Shown piece after piece: positions 32,470 to 44,100 of a stretch of DNA of 64,000 nt. Under the pieces are notes generated by a model, which saw only the letters and a program-made list of their open reading frames with translations, searched no databases and was not told where the DNA came from. Source of the DNA: Panopea generosa (Eukaryota > Mollusca > Bivalvia > Adapedonta > Hiatellidae); contig CM055899.1 in the NCBI GenBank assembly GCA_029582155.1, positions 58,693,349-58,757,348 of the forward strand, read 5' to 3'. Position 1 is the first letter of the stretch. Each line of letters begins with the position of its first letter. Made by a program: the position numbers and the translations under genes.

Positions 32470-33320
32470 AACTTTCTGTTGTGTGCACCCTAGCACCTGC
32501 ATTTTTCATTGGATCTTCACTAAACTTATTTTGTAGTTATATAATCATATCTCAGACAAGTCCTTGAACTGGCCAAATCAGAATATAAATGTCTGAGTAA
32601 TGGCCCTTGAATTGTCAAAAACTGCACTATTTGACCTTGTGTGCACTCTAGCACCAGCATTTTTCATTTGATTCTAACCAAACTAAGACAGTTGTTATAT
32701 ACCATAATATCTTGGACAAGTTCTTGAACTAGCCAAATCGAATAATTAATGTCAGAGTTATGGCCCTTGAATTGTCAAAAAATGCATTATTTGACCATGT
32801 GTGCATTATAGTACTTGCAACTTTCATTTGATGTCCACCACATGAACATAGTAGTTATTTAACCATAATATCTTTGAAAAGTTCTTGAACTTGTCAAATC
32901 GGATAACTACATGTATTGTCAGTTATGGACTTTGAATCATCAAAAATGTGGGGTTTTTTTATGTCGTGTACTTTCAAGCACCTCCAGTTTTAATTTGGTC
33001 CTCATTAAACTAGCACAGTAATTATATAACTATAATATCTAGGACAAATTTTGAACTGGCTATTCGGATAAATATTGTCAGCTTTGGCCCTTGAATTGTC
33101 AAAATTGTGTATATTTATTGTGTGCCCTCCAGCACCCGCAGTCTTTATTTATCTCCAATAAATTTATAGAGTTGTTATGTAACCATATTATATTTGACAA
33201 AATTTTGAATAATTAAGTTGGATAATTAAATGTCGGGCGTTATGGTCCTTGAATTGACAAAAATTGCATTATATGAATTTATGTTCACTCTAGCACCTGC
33301 AAAAATTGTCGTCTGGCATT
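32470..33320. repeat. ~160-bp tandem repeat, about 5 copies
   Basis: Anchors such as 'tgtgcactctagcacc', 'atatcttggacaag', 'ttcttgaact' and 'ttatggcccttgaattgtca' recur at about 32481, 32639, 32799, 32963, 33119 and 33282. Confidence 0.88.
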
Positions 33321-33424
33321 GTCTCCTCTGCCACAGGTGAGCGATTTAGGGTCATTCTGGCCCTCTTATTTCTTTGAAACTGCGACATAAATAGATTACG
33401 TAAGTGATTTTTAAACATATCCAG

Positions 33425-33625
33425 ATTTATTGGTGGAGGAAAACCTCAGATTTATTGGTGGAGGAAGACCTCAGATTTATTGGTGGAGGAAGACCTCAGA
33501 TTCATTGGTGGAGGATCCTCAGAATGAATCTGAGTAATCACTGTCCTGCACCTGGGAAACTTTCTCAAAGTTTTTAGACTGAGCAGGATCCAACATACGA
33601 CCATAGTTGTGAGAGGTGAACTGGA
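33425..33625 (-). mobile_element. SINE family A with internal 24-bp expansion
   Basis: A family-A body on the − strand ('tttggactgagcgggac'-like, 'ccttagcggtgag'-like blocks). Its 'ttattggtggaggaagacct' segment is repeated four times every 24 bp at 33425–33520. Confidence 0.65.
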
Positions 33626-33859
33626 CACATAAGAATTTTACAGTTTGGATTATAAAAATATATGGCTTAGTGTCAATGGAAACTTCGAAGATAACAAATC
33701 AATCCTGTGTTTAATCATTTATTATTTAAAGACTGCAGATCATGATTGAGAAAACATTACATTCACACAAACAAAAATATTTAAATAACAAATACACATT
33801 TATTAAATCGTCTCTCTGAAAATAGAAATATCTTCAATATTTATGCATTGAATATGAAT

Positions 33860-34990
33860 TGTTTAGTTTTTAAGAAAAGTGCTAACAGAGGCCCAAGAGC
33901 ACCTGAATCGAATGCTTCACATAGAATTTGGTGTAAATTCAAATTCTTTTGAAGCAATATGTAATGACAGACACAGGGCAGTTGCAAAAACTTACCTGTG
34001 AGTCATCAGTTTGGGCTAATTAAAAAACCTAATCAGCCCCAGGGATATGGTCGTGAAAGACTGCTTTGCACCAATTTGATAAAAAATCTGTAAACGGTTT
34101 CGGAGCATAAAAACCTGCAAACTCTATCCAATACTAAATGTGTAGCCTCTTACAACATGCATGAGCCACAGTGGTCCTATTCTTGCTGACATTACTCATG
34201 TAGCACCCATGAATCATACAAGGGTTCATTATGAGCATGACAAAATTAAGACTTGTGAAATGAATACATCTCTCATTTTTGTGAACTCCTACCTTTCTAC
34301 AGAGATCAACAGTGATACTTCCCTAACCACTACCTCACAGGTTCACATGAAAAAAAAGTACAGTGCTAACAGAGGCCCAAGAGCACCTGAATCGCTCTAC
34401 TGGAAGCAAATCATTGCAGGATTTATTTTTTTAAGTTCCCTTTGAATTGTGCTAATAAGCCTCTGGCATACAACACATTTTAACCCAGGGAGCCGGCTTC
34501 ACAAACCATGCACATGTAAAATATAAAAGGTCTATGACTTGAATTTCAAAGAAAATGTGTTTAAAAGTTTCCCTTAAAGTGTGCATATAAGTCCTTCAGC
34601 AGGTCCATTTGTGGTTGAATCATGCTGTTTCAATATCTTGTCCAAGATCTTGCAGCTATATTACTGCTGAGCATGCTTGGTTTCAATGATTCAATGAAAA
34701 ATGGGGGTGCTATCACATCAACATGAATTTTTTTTACATCTTCCCTATGTGAAATAGTGACCCCTGTGGTGGCCCTAAATTTAACTCCAGGGACTTGACT
34801 CAAAAACTTGTTTGAGATCTTGTCATTATATTACTGCTGTGTTTGATTGGTTAAGAATCATCGACAAATGAGGGTGCTATTGTGTCTACACAAAAAAAAT
34901 CTATCAAACTCTATGTAAAACAGTGACCCCTGGTGTGGTCCCAAATTTGATCCCAGGGACTTGTTTTTAACAAACCTTTTAAGGGACCTC
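33860..34990. repeat. Dispersed repeat region with duplicated 33-bp block
   Basis: 'agtgctaacagaggcccaag' plus 'agcacctgaatcg' occurs at 33878–33910 and 34362–34394. Two further paralogous segments near 34640–34980 share 'agatcttg', 'attactgctg' and 'ccagggacttg'. No gene seen. Confidence 0.5.
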
Positions 34991-35281
34991 CATGCAATGC
35001 ATGCATGAATTGGAATGAATGAATGAACAGGGTTTTACGGCGTACCAACACATTATAGGTTATTTGACACCAACAGGAAGGAAGATTCCAGGTTCACTCT
35101 ACATGTACAAAAAAAACAAATTAACATACAGGTTGTTGCTTAATACAGGTTAATTTACTCTGAAAGCATAGTAATGGGAAATAAAGATATGGTTGCTTAA
35201 GACAGGTGGCTGCTTAATAGAGGTGGCCACTTACACAGGTTTGACTAATTCATCAAAACATGTTTGGATGGTATCATACAT

Positions 35282-35463
35282 GTACAGTCAAACCTGTCTT
35301 TAGCAGCCAGTTAAAGGAAGGAGCAAAATTGGCCTTTTAAGACAGGTTGTTGCTTAAAACGGGTTAATTTACTCTGAAAGCATAGTAATGGGAAATAGAG
35401 ATATGGTTGCTTAAGACAGGTGGCTGCTTAATATAGGTGGCCACTTACACAGGTTTCACTGTA
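35282..35463. mobile_element. ACAGTCAAACCTGT palindromic MITE, complete (182 bp), with neighbour fragment
   Basis: Ends 'tacagtcaaacctgtctt' and 'ttacacaggtttcactgta'. A partial copy of the same element lies immediately before it (about 35130–35253), giving a near-tandem pair. Confidence 0.8.
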
Positions 35464-35689
35464 CATACATAAAAAGCAGTTTATTTGGCTACTGGTACTA
35501 CATTCCAACTAAATCATAATTATTATGCTTACATATATTATAAATGTAGTATATTAACTGGAATTCATAAAAGCACATTAATTCACAAACAAGAGCACAA
35601 ATATTAATGTAATGGAAAACATGCGAAAAATAATAATGGAATAAACTTCATGAACAAAATCAAAATTTTAACAAACAGTTCAAATTGGT

Positions 35690-36425
35690 TTCAACAAGGA
35701 ATTATATAAACCAGGAAAAGCAACTTATTAGGATTGGTGAAAGTTTTTACATTCATGGAAACCCCTTTTATAGCTGGACTTTAAGCCAAAGACAGCCGTG
35801 CTTATGTCGTCGTGTTCAAGCTTTGCAGTGTTGACCACCGCCAATATGACAATACACGACAGGGACTAATTTCTATTCCTCAAATTTCCTTTTTTCTCTC
35901 CATGTTTTTCAATATGCAAGTAGAAACAAATCAAACATTAACAATACATTGTGGACATTGTATGTCATTTTAAAAAAAATGTTGCGTAAAATAAACCAAA
36001 CACTACAATAATATCGAAGGTGTATGAATATTTATTAAAACTTGGCTATCAGTACTTTTATTAATTATCTCGACTTCCATCCATCTCAGGAGTACAAATC
36101 AAAACTGTTCCGTCGTAGATCGAAAATATCAACAAAATGAGACCATTCACCGCAATTTGTCATTAAAATTAAAAGTACATGTATATCTGATTAGATAATT
36201 GCAACTGAAAAACAACAAAATTAGTTGGGAATTATTTCAAATAGCAATGTTATCAGTTTCAAGAACATTTTGTATAATCAAAACATTACAAAAGAGTTAA
36301 GCTTTACATTCAACTAAATCATTAGTTTCCTGTGAACTCTGAATAATAAATTAATTGGCAAAATAATTAATCCTATGCATGCTATTTTATCACCATTCAG
36401 TCAGGAGACGCATGTATCAAATCCT
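35690..36425. repeat. Dispersed repeat family, diverged copy 2 of 3
   Basis: Collinear but weak matches to 6440–6945: 'caaggaattatataaacc', 'cttccatccatctcaggag', 'tttcctgtgaactctgaat' and 'cattcagtcaggag'. Confidence 0.45.
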
Positions 36426-36689
36426 TCGCTTTACAAGTTCATTGTTTCAAAAACCATGTTTTAACATGCTCAAAACGTTAAATATACTTTAAAACAACCT
36501 TAACTAATTTAAACAGTCTTCATTAAAACAAAGCATTTATTAGTAACACAATATCTTAAAAGAAAAACAACCAACACACAAACAATTGACCTTACGCAAG
36601 AACGACTAGCGCTGTACAGAGTTATAGTCATTTCAATATTCTGATATGGTACTAAAAAAAAACTTAAAAAGTACTACAAAAAACATCAC

Positions 36690-36985
36690 CCATTCACTGG
36701 ATTCAAACATTCGCTTCTTGCATGACAATGTCCCAGGGCACACCTGTCCTTGTAATGGATATTTTGAAATCTTAAGAAAGTTACAGTGATACCACAGCCC
36801 CTTACTTCCCCGACATTGCCCCTTTGGACTTCTTTCTCTTTCTCAAATTGAAAATCTTTCTCTCTGGTCGTAGATATGTGTCACAGCAGGCTCTTGGTTC
36901 CACCGTAAACCAGTGCCTTCGTAATATACCAAAATCAGCCTACTGTGACGCTCTCTGGAATTGGATCCACAGACTAACATAAGGT
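36690..36985 (+). pseudogene. Mariner transposase C-terminal remnant
   Basis: Spread over more than one frame, it reads RFLHDNVPGHT, then after a break APLDFFLFLKLKIFLSGRRY, VSQQALGSTVNQCLRNIPKS and AYCDALWNWIHRL before a stop. HDN-P-H (second catalytic Asp) and D-FLF-LK--L-GRR are mariner-family signatures; the third catalytic Asp position is APLD. Frameshifts and an in-frame stop after 'TCAG...LQ' show it is dead. No terminal repeats found. Confidence 0.85.
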
Positions 36986-37897
36986 ATTTCTAAACAGGTA
37001 GAGTTTTTTGAGGAACCGGGTAGAGTATTTTGAGGAAATGAAATGAAGACATTAGCGATTTAGTTAGTTATTGTGTAGATAGCAAATATTTACACAATAC
37101 ATTTCAAACGCTGTAGTGTTTACATAGACATTGATTGTTTGTCTAAGAAATATGGCAGAAAGCAACCAGTATCGGTTGCTGATTGGATATTCAACTTGTT
37201 TGATTGACAGCCCGCATTTGGGGTCGTATTCACCAACTGTTCTTGAGAATATTCTTGGACTTGAGCTTGAAAATCCAAATTTCAACCTTAGATATCTAGT
37301 TCCCTATGACAGATATAATAAGTGTGAGAGTTTATTTGACTATATATTAGGTGTCTCTTCATGCATGCAAATTTTGGTCTCCAAGTGTGTTTTTCAAAAT
37401 TCACTCTTGAGTTCAAGTCTACGAATATTCTTAAGAATGTTTGGGGAATACCACCCCAGATCAATAAGGACAAAGAAATTCACAAAGACACCCTGTAGAA
37501 TTCAATTGGATAGCAAAACATGTAAGAATCTATCATGGTGACTCCACCACCAAAATAATAAATATCAAAAACATGTAAAAAATAGTTCATAGTATTACAT
37601 ACATGAAAATGTGAAATGTCAAGTATTGGTCCAATTAAAATTGGTTATGGTTTACTTTCTACAGAAATGGGTTCCACAAAAAGTTACATCAAGTAACTGA
37701 TGGTTTTGAAAGAGTGCACCGAAAAGATAACAAACACATGCTCCCCAAATGGAGATTACATGAAAACAGTCTGATTGAAATAAATCATATAAAAATTATA
37801 TAATTCTTTTCGGCTCATCAGTTCACATCTAATTAAATAAAATGAATATCTGCATAAAAACAAGTTTTTGTTCAATATAAGACATTTTAATGTCGCA

Positions 37898-37903
37898 TTT
37901 ATT
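37898..37903 (-). terminator. HIRIP3: HIRIP3 poly(A) signal AATAAA
   Basis: Reads AATAAA on the − strand, 94 bp past the HIRIP3 stop codon. Position is typical; usage is inferred. Confidence 0.6.
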
Positions 37904-37996
37904 CTCATCTTGTACAAAAATGGGAGTATTAAAGGTTTATAGATATGATCTGTCCTTGTGATATGATCTGTCCTTGTGATATGATCGGACTCTCAT

Positions 37997-38145
37997 TTAA
38001 TCGCTGTCAGATCCCGAACCCTCGCTGTCCACGATGCCTTTCAGTCCACCAAATGGATTCTGCACCGATTTTCTTGGTGATGGCATCTTCTTAGGGGTGG
38101 TCACTCTACGGGAGTATTTACTCAAAACCTTCCTTTTGCCTCGAC
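37997..38145 (-). CDS. HIRIP3: HIRIP3 exon 11, C-terminal tail and stop
   Basis: Reads (G)RGKRKVLSKYSRRVTTPKK, then SVQNPFGGLKGIVDSEGSGSDSD and TAA. Matches the family's terminal W/Q-NP-G ... M/LKGI-xS-G-S block. Acceptor caatattcag. Confidence 0.92.
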
Positions 38146-41100
38146 CTGAATATTGAAGAACATGCAGGCATAATAATAGTACTCTACAGAATTTTTTTTT
38201 TTTTTTAACGGGGTTTAACGTCATTTTCAACACATTTCAGGTTATATATATGGCATATCCAGTTTTACTGCTGGAGGAAGTCCTCAGACTGAGTAGAACC
38301 ACAGTCCTTCCGCCAGTAACTGGAAACTTCTACAGAATTAAAAGTCTTGTTTATATTGAGTTTTTCCCATTTATTACGATGACTAGCTGTAGCTCACGAG
38401 GCAGGGCCAAATATACACAAATTGTTTAAAGAAGCAGAAAACAATCTACACAAGAAATTAACACAGAATTATGTCTCGTCTGCGTCACTCTACCACAAAA
38501 TTAGACGATGAAGAGTTTCTACCTATCAATGCAAGACTATGGCTAAACAGTTAACATCAACTAGAGATGCAATATCGTATTATATAGATTTCTGCACATG
38601 AGTTAATAATGTGTAAGGTCAAAGTTAATTAACTTCATTGGTTGAGAACTATAATGTCACGGTAAACTGAAGAAAAGCTGTTTATGAGTACTTATATCTA
38701 TTACATACTTTTGGTGACTGTGTAGAGGTCAAGGTCATCATGACAAAACATGCAATAACACAAGGTCATCATGACAAAACACACCATTACACAAATATAA
38801 GCCATGTTTAGTGGCTCTGGCCCAAACAGTTTGTAGAGGTCATGGTCATCATGACAAAACAAGCCATAACACAAAAATGAGCCATGTTTAGTAGCTCTGG
38901 CCAAAACAGTTTGTAGAGGTCAAAGTCATCATGGCAAAACACACCATTACACAAATATGAGCCATGTTTAGTGGCTCTGGCCAAAACAGTTTGTAGAGGT
39001 CAAAGTCATCATGACAAAACACGCCATTACACAAATATGAGCCATGTTTAGTGGCTATGGCCCAAACAGTCTGTAGAGGTCAAGGTCATCATGACAAAAC
39101 ACGCCATTACACAAATATGAGCCATGTTTAGTGGCTCTGGTTCAAACAGTTTGTAGATGTCAGGGTTATCTGAAAAATTTCTGCATTATTTTGATTTACA
39201 CAACGTTGGATCACATTTGGTGACTCCAGGCCAACAGTTTCTGAGAAATGGAGGTAAACACAAAAATTATATGCTTTGTAGGTAGGCAAAGTAATTCATC
39301 TGTGGAAGTCAAGGTCACTCAAAATAATGCTGCATGGTTTTGGGTAGCTACTCAATACACAACTATAGATCAAATTAGGTGACTATACCAAACAAATTTC
39401 TATCTGATAAACAGAGCTCAACTTACATGTATGTTGGATTGCCAACGCTAACAACTACATAGAAATATCCCAACTCCGGTAAAAATGCAAAGTGTTATAA
39501 ATCCTTACCTGCTATGTGAGAAGATGTTCTATAAACCTGATCCCAGTCCTTCCACAAGTTAATGGCAACTTTCTCACATAAAGTTTTTGGACTGAGCGGG
39601 ACTCAAACCTACGACCTTAGCGGTGAGTGGTTAGTTATCTTGAGAAGTCACCTTAGACCACTCAGCCACAGAGGACCCTCTCATACAATGGAAACCATCT
39701 AGGTATTAAATTGAAATTGTAAAGATTTTTAAAATTGTTACTTTTTTTCCTGATACTTACCGGGTTCTTTAGAAATAATGTTCTGTGAGCTCAGTTCTGC
39801 TGCTTCTTTCTTCAGACGTACCTCCTCAGCCTGCTTCATACTGGGTTTACCTGATAATGTAATCAAACAGTAAATTCCAAACAGTCTAACATTAATTCTC
39901 ATCAGACTACTTTGATTTTAACTCTTTACTCCATAGATATGCTTTTTCCAGCACCAATCACAGAAGGCCTTTGAAAACAGTGCAGGAAGAGTTCAGATAG
40001 CTCGTAACGAGTAATCTAAACACTTCCTGCACTGTTTTCAACTCTGTCAGTTAATATAAACATAATTCACCCAATAATTCAAAAGCCTTCTATATTAGGT
40101 GTCCAAAGGCGTCTACATTAGAGGTGTCCAAAAGCGTCTATATGAAGTAAAGGGTTAAGTGAGAATTTGTATTGTTTATATAACAATCTGTAAATCGTTT
40201 GAAGACGTCAACTGTAGACAGTATAACAAGCAGTGTAACAATAGAATATCATGTCTCAAACATTTGGCACAGACCCCACAATCATTATACCAATGATGGA
40301 TTGACAAGTCCACTAACATGTGCCTTTCAATGCTGCAACCCAATGAGATGATAACAATTCTAACAAAGTTCAAAATATATACTGGCAGTTTCCTGATTTA
40401 GATTTTTTAACTCACCTTTTATAATCATCCTACATGTATGTCCATTTTCCATAAACCTTTTGTTGTTTGCAAAATCAATTTCAATTGTGATCTTTACCAG
40501 ACTGATTCCTCACAAAAGTATCTTACCACAATGTTAAATGCAATGTGTATAATTTTTTTTTGCAGTATATATACAATAGCACTAATTTTTCAATGCACAA
40601 AGTTTATAAAACCACAGAAAAGTTATGTTTTATTTTAAAGTGTCTGTCTTTTTAAGGACTATTCAAGGACCTTTTCTTCACAATTTTCAATTAGAAATAT
40701 TCAAAACTATTTGATGGAAAACATGTTTACATGCAAAAAGATGATAACTGTAGCATGGCGTATTTATCTGACCGAAGCTTTGTATACATTCATTGCTACG
40801 AGATCACAAATTCTGTAAATTTTTAAAAATAAATAAAAAATACTTTAATTTTCCACTTTCATTTCTAAATTTAAAGAGTACCTGAATAATTTAAGATATT
40901 TTTTTTGTCCAAGCACCATTCCAGGACAAATCCACTATTTTAAGAATTCAAGTAGTTTTCAAGGTGTGCCCAGAAATTCATGGAGTTTGCAAAGATTGTG
41001 TTAACCAGTATTTGAAGCACATATATATAAAATTATATATATGCTAAAGGGAGGTAAATGGTGATAATGCCTACCAGTCATGCCCAGGTCCTTCAGCAGT

Positions 41101-44100
41101 TCTTTGAGTCTGACTATTTTCTGCTTGTCTGTTATACAACCCTTCAATTCCCGATCATTTCTAATAAACATCCCACTGGCACGGCAGATCTTTCGTAACT
41201 GTTTCAGATGAGGAGCCTCATTGCCTGATGTGGATTTCTGGAATGGGAAATATAATTTTCATATGTAATGGACCCTGCAGAATAAAGAACTTTAAAAACA
41301 TCCATTGACACATTTTGTAAAAATAAAAAAATTGTTTGGACTAATGAAAAAGCATCAACACTGGGAATTGTTTTCACTAACGATAAAATTAAAAACAAAG
41401 ACTTAAACTACGATCCAAAAATAAAACAATTTCAAAACTGTCTTGATAACTGGAATAAACATAAATTGTCGATATTAGGTAAAATCACAGTAATAAAAAC
41501 ATTTGCATTACCAAAACCAATCTTCCCATTAACAGTGCTTGAATTACCTAACATAAACACTATAAACTTAATCAAAAATAAAATGTTCGAATTTCTGTGG
41601 GAGGGGAAACCAGACAAAGTTAAGCGTAAAACTATTATACAAAATATTGAAAACGGTGGTATGAAAATGATAGATATAGAACTTTTTATAAATTCAATTA
41701 AAGCAAGTTGGGTTAAACGATTAACAGATATAAACAATAAAGGTGCATGGAAGAATATATACGTGTCATCAATTGAAAAATATGGTGGAAACTTCATCTT
41801 TGAGTATAACTTTAATTGCAAAGATGGTAATTTTATGTTTAACGAAATGCCCTTTTTATGTAACTTAATAGAATCATGGTCAAAAATTAATTTCAAAACT
41901 AATATTGAAGATGTTAATATAGAAAAACAATATATATGGAAAATTCTTTCATTAAAAGTAAACGCAGTTTGTTATTTTACAAATCATGATTACAGCTAGG
42001 AATCAAAACAATAAATGATATATATGATTCTAGACATTAGACGTTTTATACTTTTGAATGATTAAAACAATTATACAATATTAGTAATTCAGAATTTCTC
42101 AATTATTTTACTATTACTCGAAGCATACCAAAAAAATGAAAACACATTAATAAAACAGAGAATATAATAGAAACTGAAAAAACACCGTTATTACATCAAG
42201 TGAGGAAATGTAATTCTCCTAATAGAATGCTATATAATATGTAAATTCAGTTAATTAATAACGATAATGAAATAAAACCTCATCTAAAATGGGAAGAAAT
42301 ATTTAACAACCTTGACTGGAAAATCATTCACTGTCTACCTTTCAAAAGTACCCTAGACACAAAACTAAGATCATTTCAATACAAATACATTATGAGAATT
42401 TTACCTACTAACAAGTTTTTATCTAAATGTAAAATAGTTAATTCAAGTCTATGTGAATTTTGTGAGAGATATCCAGAAACTTTAGAACATTTATTTTGGA
42501 AATGTCACTGTGTAAGAGCCTTATGGACTCCGGTCCATAACTTTTGTATTTCAAACAATCAACCTTTCAATATCTGTTTTCAAAATATATTGTTCGGGTT
42601 ATATAACTCTTCATCAGTTGACTTACTTAACTGTATAATATTACTTGCTAAATATTTCATATTTAAGAATAAATACACGAAGACAGTTCCCAGTATTGAA
42701 GCATTCATACCATATCTACAAAAAAAGAAGCAAATAGAAAAACTTATTGCAATAAACAAAAACAAACTTAGGTCACATGAAAATAAATGGGGAAACATGT
42801 AAACTATAATTACGAAAACTATACTGCATACAGCTTCTCATCTTCTCAACTGAAAATTTCTACTTGCCTTATCTGTGCTCTTTCTCTACTCTTTTTTATT
42901 TTCTTTTTATATTCACCCTTCAAATATTACTTGTAAGACATTGTATGCATGTTATGTTATCTAAAGGTATCATGTAATGTGTTAAAAAAATTATATAGCT
43001 TGTATTGATACATGAACAGTTTTTGTATAACATTGTATTATGTCTTACATGGAAAAAAAGATATTCATCAAAAAGAATAAAGAACTTAACGATTTCTGAA
43101 GCTGGGAATATAATTCTCATATGTCATGGACCCTGTAGAATAAAGAACTCAAGGATTTCTAAAGCTGGGAATAGAATTCTCATATGTCATGGACCCTGTA
43201 GAATAAAGAACTTCATGGACCCTGTAGAATAAAGAACTTAAGGATTTCTAAAGATTGAAATATAATTTACATATGTCATGGTCCGGGTAATATACAAGAT
43301 ACCTGCTTTATGTCTATTCATCACTGCACAAATGAATTAATTATAAATTTGAGTCCCGCTCGCTCCAAAAACTTTATGCGTGAAAGTTTCCAGTTACTTG
43401 CGGAAGGATGGTGGTTCTACTCAGTCTTACCCAGTCTGAGGGTTTCGTCTTCCAGTAAAACTGGATATGCCATATACGAGGTATGTCCCAAAAGTAATAA
43501 GACGACCTTGTCATTTTAGTATTAAGGGAGTTACATGCAAACTAATGGTATTGATGGATGATCGACATATCTTCTATTGTCATTAAACATCAAATCAACA
43601 TTCAGTCATCGCTAAGTTCATGCAAAAGGCACCATAGTAACGCCGAGTTTGGAATGTATGGGGGACTTTAAAATTAGACGCCATTTAAAAAAAATATATT
43701 GCCTTGGAAAGCAAACTTCCTCAATATTGTGCCAAATGTTATGAAATAACAGTGGACGTTATTTCAGACCATGTGCGAATGTCATTTAAAAATTCGACAT
43801 TATCGATAAACATTTGAATATTGTGCGCACTTTTAAAATAACAAGTTTGAATTTGATTAGTAAAGAAATTGGACGACATCATGCCTAGAGTGGAAATTTG
43901 GAGTATGGTAAAATTTTGTGTTGGGTGTAATATGACCCCACAGGATACTCTGAAGTTTATTTTACATAATTCTTAAAAAGAATGCATATCCTGGAGTCTT
44001 ATCTATTGGTGGTACAAACGGGTTTCCAATGGTGAGACGAAAGTAACAAACTATCAGCGATCTGGACGACCACATCATATGCGGTTTTCCTGGAATTCAA

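Larger units (their letters stand above)
27466..37890. other. Intergenic region between convergent POR and HIRIP3
   Basis: No coding exon was supported. The open frame at 27959–28180 (+, 73 codons) has no recognisable motif. Recognisable content is a foldback element (28577–28770), tandem arrays (29390–29660 weak, 32470–33320, 33425–33525), SINEs (31490, 31950, 33430), MITEs (31251, 35130, 35282) and a dead mariner transposase (36690–36985). The rest is AT-rich DNA in which I see nothing. Confidence 0.65.

Noticed and set aside
37131-37541. + strand open frame of 136 codons (MIVCLRNMAESNQYRLLIGY...)
   Set aside because: No recognisable domain, no splice context, and the opposite strand is equally open; treated as chance in AT-rich DNA.
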